From Parelaphostrongylus tenuis (lineage: Eukaryota > Nematoda > Chromadorea > Rhabditida > Metastrongylidae), in the NCBI GenBank assembly GCA_019055375.1, contig JAHQIW010000234.1, positions 1 through 64,000 on the forward strand: a DNA stretch of 64,000 bases, written 5' to 3'. Every line of letters starts with the position of its first letter. Positions within the stretch are counted from its first letter, which is position 1. The notes under the pieces are model-generated. The model was not told the DNA's origin. It did not search any database and saw only the letters and a list, made by a program, of their open reading frames with translations. Position numbers and translations under genes: made by a program. Of this stretch, positions 20,400 through 30,790 are shown piece by piece.

Positions 20400-22520
20400 T
20401 GCAAAGAATTTCACTTCTAGTGATGTTCTGTCACGAATCAGCTGCTGACGACTCAAAAAAAAACAAGCATTTCTCACGTATGTTATTGCCTCAATGAGCA
20501 CAGCGACGTTTCAGCTAGATCAAGAGATTATCATTTCAGCGGAAGCACTCGTGGAGCATTCAAATACATGGACAAGATCCTTCTACCTAAGTGCCCTCAA
20601 TGAGATTTGAGTCACTCTAGAGTATCGCGGTTAAGTAAATGGTCACGTTAGAGAATTACTTACAATTAAACACAAAATTCGATCATACTCATATGGTCTC
20701 AATCCTGATTTGCTTTGCCAATTTTCCATTCTCACAGCATAGTCTCCATTAGCTTATTCATTACGTTTTACGAGATGACTTGACCATAATGTAGCGCTGA
20801 AGATAGATTGTTAATAATCTTTCCGATAGATTGAATCTCGGCCATTTCCATAGAAACTTTCCTTATGATGATAATTCCTTATTAAACTGTAGCAGTCAAA
20901 AGAAGACTACGCTTTGCAGTTAGCTGATATGTTGCTAAAGACACGGTTATTTGGGGCCAATATCGCAAAATTCCACCCTGTGGAGTACGAAAAGCAATAT
21001 TTTTCTGACGGTTACAGCTCTCCAAAAAGTCCACTTCAAAATAAACCGTGTCTTTGTGATTGCTGAGAATTGCACTATCGCATGGTTTACTCCATAGCTG
21101 TTGTTCATAGAAAACCATTTTTCTGGCAAGAAGTCCAAATGTGAATCAAAATCTTATTTTGACTGTTACGGCGCAAAAAACGAGCCATTTGGAAATCAAG
21201 ATATATAGTTCAAATTTGCTTGATTTCAGCTATCAAATGATTACCAATAATCTAATGGAATAGGTCTTTTGTAGGAAAAAACCAATGGCTCACGAGTGCA
21301 ATATCTATGATGCGATTGCATGTGACAGAATTTGTTTTCAAAAGGGATTTAAAAATAGTTTGGCGTTATTCCGTTCATAAATACATTTATGAAAGTTCTT
21401 TCAGTGTAGATTTAGGTTCTTGTTGGCAAAAAGAAGTTTGTAAGGATTGAAATCTAATTATATAATAATCCAGCAAATCCGCTATAAATGAGAAAAATAG
21501 GATTGAGATTGCGATACGTAATATTTTGTTTATTATTAAAACCTACTGCGAAATTGTTTATAAAGAACAAGCCTAATATAAGAATCAGAACTTTCCAAGC
21601 TATCGACTGACTACAAAAACTCAAAATGATAGGAGAAATTGTTCAATAGCAATGGGAAATATACTTCTTTTTAGCACGGATGTGGTTTTTCTCTTTGAAA
21701 AGAAAAGATTTTGGGAAGCATTAGCGTTAATCTTGCTTAAATCGTCCACAGAGGACCCTCATCAGTGATTTTTATCGTATTTTGATAACAGTGTTCCTCT
21801 GAGAGCTTTATAAATCCGAATTTGTATTGGAACAAGCAACACTCTTCGTAGCCTCTGAACGGCTCGCTCAATTGAGGGTCATATTGACCCTCACCGCCCG
21901 CAAAGGGACATGTGAACTCTATTTACTGATTTCATTGAATGCTTTTCTTTTCGCTTGTTTATTTTGCCTCGATGAGTTTGTTTACTATTTCGTAATTTTT
22001 TGTATTTCGCCATCCTTTTTATGACTGGCAAGCATTACAATGCCTCTTGTACACTTTTCAGTATTTACTGACGATGAAAACCTGAAATTTGAAAACTAAA
22101 ACGTGTGTTGGACGCTAGCCTATGTGCACGTCGACCACCATGTCCGCCAAACGCAAAATCAACGCTGTCCCCGATGTGATAAACGTCACACGTAAAACGT
22201 ATGAAGAGTAAATCCATCGCCTTAACGTCAGCCCTTTTTGCATGTTTGTCCCTTATTCGCGACGATGACGTAATTTTTTTCCAACGAGCAGGTGAAGCAG
22301 AACAAAGAGAAGGTTTGAAGGATTCCGTGGATTGCGTACCCAAAGAAGAGTATTGAAAAGAAGAAGCGAAAGCATGCGTACACTGTGGTATGTGTGATGA
22401 CGGACTATGTAATGATAAGATTACTTTTCATCACATTCCGCTGATGGTATGACATTATACGAGAAAATTTCTTTCTCAACTTAGACATTCATATATTCAT
22501 AGACTATATTCCAAAAAAAA
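20400..22520. other. no gene supported
   Basis: Short ORFs only. The stretch near 20885-21120 contains CTGTAGCAGTCAAAAGAAGA, the signature of the dispersed repeat also seen at 36660, 41610 and 51120. The perfect palindrome GAGGGTCATATTGACCCTC lies at 21874-21892. Confidence 0.35.
21874..21892. promoter_or_regulatory. inverted GGGTCA half-sites, spacing 3
   Basis: GAGGGTCA-TAT-TGACCCTC is a perfect 8-bp inverted repeat. The geometry (two GGTCA-type half sites facing each other with three bases between) is that of an IR3 nuclear hormone receptor element. No gene start is evident next to it, so function is unproven and chance is possible. Confidence 0.3.
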
Positions 22521-22526
22521 GTCCTA

Positions 22527-23890
22527 TACTTATCTTGTTAGATGAAAACGCTGTAGTACTTGCGAACAACAAAGCAAGAATGCACGAAGATATCAGCAAT
22601 AAATGAAATGAACACTTGGAAATTCATCTCGTCACTGTGTGCCACTAATTCGATGTAGAACTTCTAACATTGTTCTAGTTTGCCACGAGAAACTCTACTA
22701 CCGTCGCTAAAGAGAAGAATCTCAGGTATGAATGAAATCGTTTGAAAGAGTGATAGCACTGCAACGATGAAAAAGGACCAATGTATAAAGTAGTGAGTGA
22801 TAAGTCATAACGTAACTGAATCTGTGGCAGCAAGACAACAAAAATGAAAGCTAAGCCAGTTACAAACAGTAATGTGATAACTACCCAGTTCATGCTGCTT
22901 CTAATTATTATCTAATGAACGGAGATTTGGAGGCAAAGTAGAGTCAGTGATCAATGGATGATTGCACAGAGTGTGTCAGTTAAGGCAATCTAATAAAACT
23001 GATTTGAAGCGAGACGCGGTTAGTGAGCATCAGATAGGACGGTATAGAAGTTTCATTTGAATACATCCTCCTGAGATAGCTCGAGGATACAAGCAACGAA
23101 AGTACATCAGATAACGCTAGGAAGCCTACAAGAAGTTTTATTGATTTGACATTGGAAAGGTTACAGCAGCATTTAAATTCTTTACTTTTCTGACTATATT
23201 TTACGCGCTAAATGATGCGATACTTGTAGAAAGTCTCCAGGTGAGTTCTATCAAGGAAAGCTATATAGGTATCAGGCTTCTTGTGGGGAGTGATGTCTAT
23301 ATTACCACTCAAATTTACCACAATGACATCAGTGCGTTGCATTCGATTACTCTCACCAGGGTATGACAATAAAATGCTTAACTTCTTTTTAGGAGCACAG
23401 GGAGCCCTACTGAGAACGAGGATGTAAATAGGAAATGAGAGCTCAGATACAAAGGTTATTTACTTTGGTGAGGATCATTATGCAATCGGACAAATGGGGT
23501 CATCAGTCAAGTCAGTAAAATCAGTGAATTGTATAAAACGACTTGCAATATGTGAGGCTGATGTAACGACGACGGAACAAATATTTGAATTAATAAAAAA
23601 CTAAATTTCATCAGAGAGTCACTAATTGAAAGACGCTTGAAATACCATAGCTGTCGTAACGCGTTAAGAGCGAAATCAAAAATTACGGGGTAGGAACGAG
23701 CAATTGGTAGGATGCTTTAGAATGACGGGGCCAGTGTTTGTGCTATGGTCTTCCCAGTTACAGTTACAAACACTTTCCATCACTAGCATTTTGAGAGGAG
23801 GCTTGATACATCATCGGTAGCATGCTGGCAGAATCATAGTTCTCCAAGTCAAACTTCGGTAGTGAAAAATACTAGCTTTTAGCACTAGTT
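22527..23890 (+). repeat. left arm of a large inverted repeat (family R1)
   Basis: This arm matches the reverse complement of 28150-29522 almost continuously. Examples are CACTTGGAAATTCATC, GGTTACAGCAGCATTTAAAT, CCTACTGAGAACGAGGATG-like text, and CTTCCCAGTTACA near the inner end. The same family recurs in more diverged form at 23890-26040, 31560-33400 and 63250-64000. It contains on the minus strand (22893-22675) an ORF that starts MNWVVITLLFVTGLAFIFVV, a strong membrane segment, conserved in the other arm. Confidence 0.75.
22675..22893 (-). CDS. small membrane-anchored ORF inside repeat R1
   Basis: A 72-residue ORF with one strongly hydrophobic N-terminal segment (residues 3-22, VVITLLFVTGLAFIFVVLLP). 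It is followed by LRYDLSLTTLYIGPFSSLQC and FKRFHSYLRFFSLATVVEFL. The inverted copy at 29195-29401 encodes the matching LRYDLLLTTLLHCSFFIVAV and FKRFHSCLRVFSVATVVKFL in the same frame. Frame conservation between diverged copies suggests coding rather than chance. Family unknown. The copies at about 24960 and 32000 are broken. Confidence 0.4.
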   Translation of the reverse strand: MNWVVITLLFVTGLAFIFVVLLPQIQLRYDLSLTTLYIGPFSSLQCYHSFKRFHSYLRFFSLATVVEFLVAN

Positions 23891-24204
23891 CTTAAATGGA
23901 GATGATGTCTTTGAGTTTTTTACATTACAGTGCACCACTAATTTGCCTTGAAACTTTCAACCTTGTTTAGTTTGATACAAGAAACTTTACTGATGGCACT
24001 GCATGGAAGAATCTTAAATTTGGAACAAATCGTCTGACACAGTAATGATATTACGACAAACAAAAATGAGGACTGTGTAGAGTAGTAAGGAGCATGTCAT
24101 TATTTGTGTTTGGGATTGACTCTGAACTGTGTTGAGATAATCACAAGATTCATTTTATTTTACCACTTATTGCAGTGGCATAGTGCTATAATTAAACCAA
24201 TAAT

Positions 24205-24365
24205 ATAGAGTAGTGTGCAGAAACATATGTGTCAGGTGGTATTCGAACATAGATTTCACTTTATCCAGGGACGCTTGCTGAACCGTTGCATTACCTACGC
24301 TCCCCCAGATAGAGTGAAATCTGAGTTCGAATCCCTGCTGACGTAAATGTTTTTGTACACCTCTC
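24205..24365. mobile_element. palindromic element with tRNA-like arms (copy T3)
   Basis: The left arm (about 24228-24300, minus) and right arm (about 24288-24348, plus) are inverted. The right arm keeps GAGTTCGAATCCCTGCTGACG as T arm and acceptor end; the left arm keeps ATTCGAAC and CCGTTGCATTACCTACGCTC. The anticodon loop region reads CCCCAGATA, a diverged form of CCGGATA. Shorter and more decayed than the other copies. Confidence 0.5.
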
Positions 24366-24504
24366 TTGAGATAATTGCAATTGGCATTGACCTGATACTG
24401 TAAGTGTGGATCACGATCAGATTAAGGAAGTGCTTTATGGATAAATTGGAAGTAGACCAATCGCATGAGAGGAATGATTACGGTAGGATTCTAGTAACCC
24501 CAAC

Positions 24505-24565
24505 GACCAACTGTTAACTGCTAACTGGTGACAGCTGCCAACTGACAACTGATGATAACTGACCT
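24505..24565 (+). repeat. AACTG tandem tract
   Basis: Repeated AACTG cores spaced by 2-6 bases (CAACTGTTAACTGCTAACTG and on to ATAACTGACC). An irregular minisatellite. Confidence 0.7.
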
Positions 24566-26346
24566 TCTGTTTTGAAGAAAGTTTGTATACAAACTAGAGA
24601 CAAAGAGTTTGCCAGATGAAGCGCTGCAGTAAGCCTATGATTACATGGGGAATCTACTCACACAAAGAGTGAGATTCAAACCCACAAAGGGTCGCATGCG
24701 TACAAAAGAGAGTAGACAAGATGGTAGTCTCAAATAGAGTCAATACAAAGAATTTTGTGCTCACACCACATGGAAAGTTTATAGCATAAAAACTGACAAG
24801 TAGATCTCGCGATGGGAACGTAAACACATAGAGCGTTCACCAGCTGCACGTTCGTTCGTTGCCACCGATAACACACATAAACTACACTATACCAAATTAC
24901 AGAATTCCAAACAATGTGGTCGAACCTATGGCAGCACGAGAGTGAGCGTGAAGACTGAGCCAATCACAACACTAATTTTGTAACTATCCAATTCATGCTG
25001 TTTTTGTTTCCCATGTAATGAAAAGAGTTTTGAAGAGAAAGTAGAGCCAGTGATTAACGCGTGACTGTAGGGTTCCGTAGTTGGTGGGATCTAATAAAAC
25101 TGTTTTCATGCTAGATACGGTCAGTGAGCAAAAGCGCATCAGATGAGACGGTATACTAGTTTCATTCTAATACATACTCATCAGACGAGTCAATGATACT
25201 GACAAAGAATGTGCACCTGATAACGCTAGAAAACTGTTGGAAAGTTTTATTCGAATTCCACTGAAGAGGTTACAGCATTATTCGCCTTTTAATTCATTTT
25301 ACTAAATTTTCTTCTATCTTTTGTTTCGAGTGTTTCATTGAACCACGCTGAAATTTTAATATGCCTAGTAGTTATTTTTTAGCCTTGCATGTAGTCCATT
25401 ATGGCATTACACGTGCTTCGACCTTGCAGCTACGTCATTTGTATGGTGACTTCCGTCTAAGCCGATCCCTTTCGGGAAAGAACCCTCCGTACATAAAGGT
25501 ATTACACTCTATATGTGCTCATAACAGACAACATGCATGGCTCAAAAATAACTATTAGGAGTATTATTTTACTTGCTAAATGATGCGATGGCTTGTACAA
25601 AAAATTCAAGCGAGTTATAAGGATTAGTGTCTGTTTGCCAGCAGGTTTTCGCCAAAATGATATTATCAGTGTTTTGCATTCGGTAACTCTTACTCGATTT
25701 TGACAGTAAAATTCAAAAACACAGAAAACTTACTGGGAAAAATTATCCGCTTACTTTATACTTCGATAAGCAAACACAAAGGACATTTACATTGGTCTTT
25801 GTGGACGAAAACGGGATATTGGTGCTATGTTGAATCAGTGAATTTTAATAAACCACTTGCGGTAAATGAGATAGAAGTAATGACGCCAAAGCAAATTCAT
25901 TAGACAGATCAACAGAAATGAATTATAGAATTGTGCCGAATACTAGGCCATATTATAGTATTGTACATCACATTGAAAAAATTTTGAAGAAGATTTTGAG
26001 GTTTTAAAGGCGAGCCATCATTCTAAGAGAATAATATAAAACTACAGCATGTAAAAAACACGTATCGCTCTGTTACTTCTTTTCTTGTTCTTCATTTCTT
26101 TTTACATGATCCGTTGCTTCAGTAGATTTGCGGACTTCAAAACTTTTTGCAACAGATTTATTTTCACGCATTCATTCTCCACAAAGGTTTTTAATATTAC
26201 ACGTGTTGGCTAAGGCTGTTATTCAAGAATTTTGTTTTCTTCATCAATGCAGAAGTATGTTAGTAGGCACAATTCACATTTGAATCATCGATATAGCCGA
26301 ACTAACACGTTCTGTGATCCATTCGATCAACAAAAGCAAAAAAATG

Positions 26347-26440
26347 GTGCAGGAGGGATCGAACCAGGGTTTTGTCTGTCATCCTGCCTCCTGGCGCATT
26401 GCCCAACAATGCGCACCGCACCCCCAACTTTTTGGATAAG
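26347..26440 (-). repeat. tRNA-like segment
   Basis: On the minus strand GCGGTGCGCATTGTTGGG, then CCCTGGTTCGATCCCTCCTG as B box, resembles a tRNA-derived SINE head. The homologous position in copy B (33687-33780) has the same head, so it was present before the duplication. Confidence 0.5.
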
Positions 26441-26790
26441 TGCCAAAAATTTGAAATTGAACCGCGACGATGAGTGGCCTGTCATCACGAGAGATGACGC
26501 CATGTCTCAGATCCATCACGAATCTGAGACAGTCATACTCCTCGTGCACTCCAATGGTCTCCCATATCAATCGGGAGATGTCAATACGACAACGAAACGG
26601 TAAGTATCTGCAGCTGATCTCTATGCGATCAATCTTTATGTAATAACTTTTGTCTGTGTGGATTATGAAAATGATTGACTAGTGAGCTGCATGTTAATTT
26701 GACTCCTTCAGATTTGAAAAAGGCGAAAGTGCCGAAACGTTAGCAAATGTCATTAATAAATCATTTAGTGCACTCACCTAGTTACTCATC
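26422..26790 (+). pseudogene. PLE GIY-YIG tail and 3' end (copy A)
   Basis: The frame TFWISAKNLKLNRDDEWPVI, then TRDDAMSQIHHESETVILLV, is the very end of a PLE GIY-YIG domain; compare EALWINTTNPTINRREECLV at 1200. The 3' end follows with CAACGAAACGGTAAGTATCT and then, at about 26712-26745, TTTGAAAAAGGC and GTGCCGAAACGTTAGC, a hammerhead-like box. The 5' part of the element is absent. Confidence 0.6.
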
Positions 26791-26809
26791 AAGAAAACAG
26801 TATATTACT

Positions 26810-27000
26810 ATTTTAATCTGTTATAAGAGTCGTTATAAAACGTGCCGTACGCAATCCAGTGGCATTTTTTCTTTGCCAATTTGTGTCCTCATATCCGTTG
26901 TCCTCAATGATGTGCGGGATTTTGTTATAGATGTCGTGGAATGCTGGTCGAACTGATTCTTCTTAAAGTCTTGGAGGTCGCAAAGCTAAGATCTTCTATC
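26810..27000 (-). pseudogene. piggyBac-like transposase fragment (copy A)
   Basis: The minus-strand frame VRPAFHDIYNKIPHIIEDNG, then YEDTNWQRKNATGLRTARFI, is homologous to 34430-34620. There the adjoining part carries the clearer piggyBac block. Only the C-terminal piece is left here. Confidence 0.35.
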
Positions 27001-27049
27001 GTAATTGCAAAAAAGCGTTGGAACGGAGGTCGAACCAGCACCTTCCTAC

Positions 27050-27260
27050 TCATTGTATGTTGCTATAAATATTACTATATTCTATATTACTATAAATACC
27101 ACTATGTATCACATATATATCATCATGTTATATTATACTGACAGAAAACAGGTGATCATATACATTATTATTACATTATATATTACTATACTATTACTAG
27201 ATATATATATATATATATAATTACTATATTATTGCTATATTCTGTATTACTAACTACACC
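27050..27260. repeat. TATTACTA-type AT-rich tandem tract
   Basis: Imperfect repeats of TATTACTATA with an (AT)n core at 27200-27220. Confidence 0.8.
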
Positions 27261-27539
27261 GCTCTCTAGTTAGAGAATTCCTGAGGACACGAGGGTTTTT
27301 TGGCAGTTTTACGTGAACAGATGGGAGGCATCAATCAGTCAAAAATGTTTGCGAAGAATAATCTACACTCAGCAAGCATTAGTGTCTATAGAACGGAGAC
27401 CGTTAAATTAGTGATAGACCCATGTTCGACCCTACCCAAAGAAGCCAAGCTGTTCCTAGAGTGTAGCGGAAAATCGACATCAGATTTGTTCAGAGGTAGA
27501 TGGTTTCTTTGAGGAGCAAAAACTGGTCACGTCAAATCA

Positions 27540-28125
27540 GTAGACCTCGGTACACGTGAAAATGAGGTATCAATTCGAATATATTTTAGTTGTATTCCGA
27601 TTTTCTGCGTTTAATGTAAATGGTTATGATTATTTGTTAATTCTATCTTGTAACAAATTAGCGAGTGTCCACAGGTGGCATTCTTGTCGGTAAAAGACGC
27701 GCTCCTCTATTGCAATGTTATTTCTTCTCGTCCCTTCGTCTCGACCAGTCCCTTCTCCCTTACTAACTCCATTGGCATCTCCCATTTTTCTCTTCTAAAG
27801 CTCTAGCAGTTCATCAGTAATTATTATGAATAGCATTTTATTAGGCCTTTAGTCGCTGCATAGCCACTCGCGGGAGCAAACTCTCCTGTTTTTGCTGACT
27901 TATACCACATATTGCCCACTTCGCTAAAGTTGTCCTCGTAGTGCTGTTTGTATCGCACTTAGTATGGTTTAGCCTATTTGATATCCATATTTTGTCTTCT
28001 ACTTGCTTATGTATGTTTGTTCTATGTTTGGCTATGTTTTATGTACACATTTTTTCCAGATTCCCAAGGAACGTGTTCGCAGTGGGAAACTGAGGCCCAA
28101 AAACGAGTGGCCTGCCTCCAGGAGG
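27540..28125 (+). repeat. promoter-and-exon segment, copy 1 (decayed)
   Basis: Homologous to 35500-36115 and 48236-48698. The E-box-like palindrome (CCACAGGTGG, 27668) and the TATA region (GGTAAAAGACG) are mutated. The downstream exon-like piece starts after TTTTTTCCAG at 28060; its donor is mutated from GTAAG to GAAAG. Probably a dead copy. Confidence 0.45.
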
Positions 28126-28149
28126 AAAGATTTCAGTAACGATTGAATA

Positions 28150-29522
28150 GTTGGAGATTTCAAATACGAATGATAACGAGAGAGAGCTAGTACTTTCCAA
28201 TATCGAAGCTTGACTTAAGGAGCTATGATTCTCCCAATATTCTACCGACGATGTAACAAGCCTCCTCTCGAAGTACAAGGGATGGAAAGTGCTTGCATTT
28301 GTAACTGGGAAGGCCATAGCACGAACATTGGCCACATCATCCTGGAGCAGCCTGCCGATTTTTCGTTCCCACCCCGTAGTTTTTGATTTTTTCTAACGCG
28401 TCGCGGGCCACGATGATGTTTCGAGCGTGTTCCAATGACTGGTTTCTTTGATGTTTTTTATTAATTAAAATATTTGTTCCGTCGTCGTGACATCTGCTGA
28501 ACATATAGCAAGTCGTTTTATACAATTCACTGATTTTACTGACTTGACTGATGACCCCATTTGTCCGATTGCATAATGATCCTCACCAAGGTAAATAATC
28601 CTTTGTGTCTGAGCTCTCATTTCCTATTTATATCCAATTGTCGTTCTTAGTAGGGCTTCCTGTGCTCCTAAAAAGAATTTAAGCATTTTATTGTCAAACC
28701 CTAGTGAGAGTAATCGAATGCAACGCACTAATGTCATTGTGGTAAATACCGAGTGGGAATATAGACATCACTCCTCACAAGGTGTCTGATACTATATAGC
28801 TTTCCTTGATAGAACTCACCTGAAGTTTTTGAACAAGTATCGCATTATTTAGCACGTAAAATATAATGAGAAAAGTAAAGAATTTAAATGCTGCTGTAAC
28901 CTTTCCAAAGTCAAATCTATAAAACTTCTTGTAGGCTTCCTAGCGTTTTGTGATGTACTTTCGATGTTGGTATCCTCGAGCTATCCGATGAGCTTGTATT
29001 CAAATGAGACTTGTATACCGTCCCATCTGATGCTCACTGACCTTGTCTCGCTTCAAAACAGTTTCCTTTACTAGGGAACTCTCTACAATCATCCATTGAT
29101 CACTGACTCTACTTTGCCTTCAAATCTCCGTTCATTACATATGGATTAGAAGCAGCATGAACTGGCTAGTTAGCAGTTTAGTGTTGTAATTGGCTTGGCT
29201 TTCACTTTTTTTCTCTTGTTGCCATCGATTCGCTTACGTTATGACTTATTACTCACTACTCTATTACATTGCTCCTTTTTTATCGTTGCAGTGTATCAGT
29301 CCTTCAAACGATTTCATTCATGCTTGAGAGTCTTCTCTGTAGCGACGGTAGTAAAGTTTCTGGCCAACAAAAACAATGTTAGAAGTCCTGCATCAAATTA
29401 GTGGTATACAGTGACGAAGATGAATTTCCAAGTGTTAAATTCATTTATTTCTGATGTTTCCGTGTATTGCTGCTCTATTGTTCGCAAATACTTCAACAGT
29501 TTTCACCTATTAAGATAAGCTA
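28150..29522 (-). repeat. right arm of the large inverted repeat (family R1)
   Basis: Reverse complement of 22527-23890 throughout. It carries on its plus strand the membrane ORF described below. On its minus strand is an ORF (28335-28039) reading MANVRAMAFPVTNASTFHPL, YFERRLVTSSVEYWENHSSL, which keeps its frame in the copy at 63280-63400 (PFATPATSSS...GLVKSLVTEKAKSFYSNLKT). Confidence 0.75.
29195..29401 (+). CDS. small membrane-anchored ORF inside repeat R1, second copy
   Basis: A 68-residue ORF. Its hydrophobic start MAFTFFLLLPSIRLRYDLLL and the later SFKRFHSCLRVFSVATVVKF align without gaps to the ORF at 22893-22675. The region before the first Met still reads MNW.V in another frame, so a frameshift has removed the original start. 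No family recognised. Confidence 0.35.
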   Translation: MAFTFFLLLPSIRLRYDLLLTTLLHCSFFIVAVYQSFKRFHSCLRVFSVATVVKFLANKNNVRSPASN

Positions 29523-29559
29523 AGGATTTTCTTCTGGATTATAGTAGTTTGTATCAGTA

Positions 29560-30000
29560 TCACCTGTATCATCTGTCATCCCTAACCGTCGAGTGACTCG
29601 AGCGGGCTCCAGCAACACTTCCATTTTTCCCTATCTGGTGCAAGAATAGCCCAGTGGGGGTCATCCTTGCTCTAGGAATTCGTTGAGCATCATATCTTCC
29701 TCCTAGTCTTTTCGTAAAAAAATCGGACCATCGGGTCGGTGGCCTTCCTGTAGAGCGCTTGATATTCCAGGGAATCCAGTCGGTAACGGCTTTCGTCTAG
29801 CAGTTGTCGTTGAAGCGCATCACGTGTCCGGCCCACCTTATTTTCGATATCCTAGTGTGTAGAACAGCGTCTTTGATGTTCGATCGTTGACGTAGGAATC
29901 GAAACTTTGGATCCTTTGTATCATTTGCGAGATACGGGATACTCCTAGCATCGACCTTTCGACTGCGCGTTCAAAATTGGGAATAGAATAATACCACATT
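29560..30000 (-). pseudogene. RTE retrotransposon 3' fragment (lineage 1)
   Basis: The minus-strand frames read RAVERSMLGVSRISQMIQRI, QSFDSYVNDRTSK and, near the end, [17 protein letters not shown]. They match the C-terminus of the long RTE copy at 57270-57660 (VKSMLGVSRISQMRERIQSS ... RIRSSH). Only the post-RT region is left, with stops and frameshifts. 5' truncation is usual for RTE insertions. Confidence 0.65.
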
Positions 30001-30359
30001 GATAAGGAATGTTCGACTTCGTACGTGTTAGCTACATGAAACCGTTTTCTTCATCACAGAACAGATTCTCAAGCCTATCTTTCAACCGTTGCTCGCAGTT
30101 ATAGCATAGTAATAACATGTGACGATGTGCACAAATTCGAAGAGGCAAGAACGAAGACGGAGATTTAAACTGTAGGAACAGGCTATATGAAGACGCAACA
30201 AATATAGCTTTCTAATCCAAGCGAGAGATAGATCCGATTTTCAGCTAGACCATGTCAAATTCAGCCTCGATAAATGCTTTGCATACATTTCAATATTCTT
30301 AAATGAATATTCATATTATAACACTGCCTATGAGTAGTAAGAATAAGGAACTGAAACAC

Positions 30360-30790
30360 ATTATCGTGGTATACGTAGTTGAGTACTTAAACGGTCCGTC
30401 TTTATGAGTTGTGCGGACCCCAGGACATTTTCTGTTGATATTTTCTTCTCACGATCGTCGTTTATATGGGTGATTGGATTTTAACTCGGATGATGGCTGT
30501 AAGTGATCGCTCGCGGAATTAGTGTATTCTTGTAGATTTCACTCCATAGTTCTCTTCGTCCAACATCTGCGTTTCGCTATCGACGTAAATTTTTGTGGAT
30601 CACGAAAATAGTACAGGTTTTGAAGATTTGAGCTGCGTAAGCCGTCTGAGTTGAGTGTACCAACCAAATTTCAGAATACATTGTTTCAAGCGCCATGTGA
30701 CTTGTTAGCAGTATTCTTCAGAGTATCAGTCCACGTGTCTGCTGCATAGCAGAGTGGTGGGAAAGTGCTGAGTCGACAAAGTTAGCGCGT
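30360..30790 (-). pseudogene. RTE retrotransposon 3' fragment (lineage 2)
   Basis: The minus strand encodes LCYAADTWTDTLKNTANKSH, then LRSSNLQNLYYFRDPQKF. These are the post-RT LCYAA(E/D)TW block and a following conserved block of RTE proteins. The 3' end carries GGGGTCCGCACAACTCATAA, the same tail as at 39870-39990. Distinct in sequence from lineage 1. Confidence 0.5.

Larger units (their letters stand above)
24104..24912. mobile_element. 0.8 kb insertion in copy A
   Basis: Copy B reads CATGTCATTATGTGGTC without a break at about 31938. Copy A has the same left side ending at about 24103 and the same right side (TGTGGTCGAACC...) from about 24913. The insert begins TTGTGTTTGGGATT and ends AGAATTCCAAACAA, which are imperfect inverted repeats. 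It contains the tRNA-armed palindrome at 24205-24365 and an AACTG-type tandem tract at 24505-24565. The exact borders are uncertain by a few bases. Confidence 0.45.
23890..28150 (+). repeat. segmental repeat, copy A
   Basis: Copy A runs in the same order as copy B (31560-36130). Order: R1 repeat, ACTACAGCATG block (26042), tRNA-type segment (26347), PLE tail (26422), piggyBac-like piece (26810-27000), TATTACTAACTAC block (27247), then the promoter-and-exon segment to 28125. Compared with B it lacks the SINE at 32750 but has an extra block of about 0.8 kb (24104-24912). Confidence 0.7.

Noticed and set aside
26232..26603. 123-residue host protein ORF
   Set aside because: A chance fusion of a repeat end, an antisense tRNA-like segment and the PLE GIY-YIG tail.
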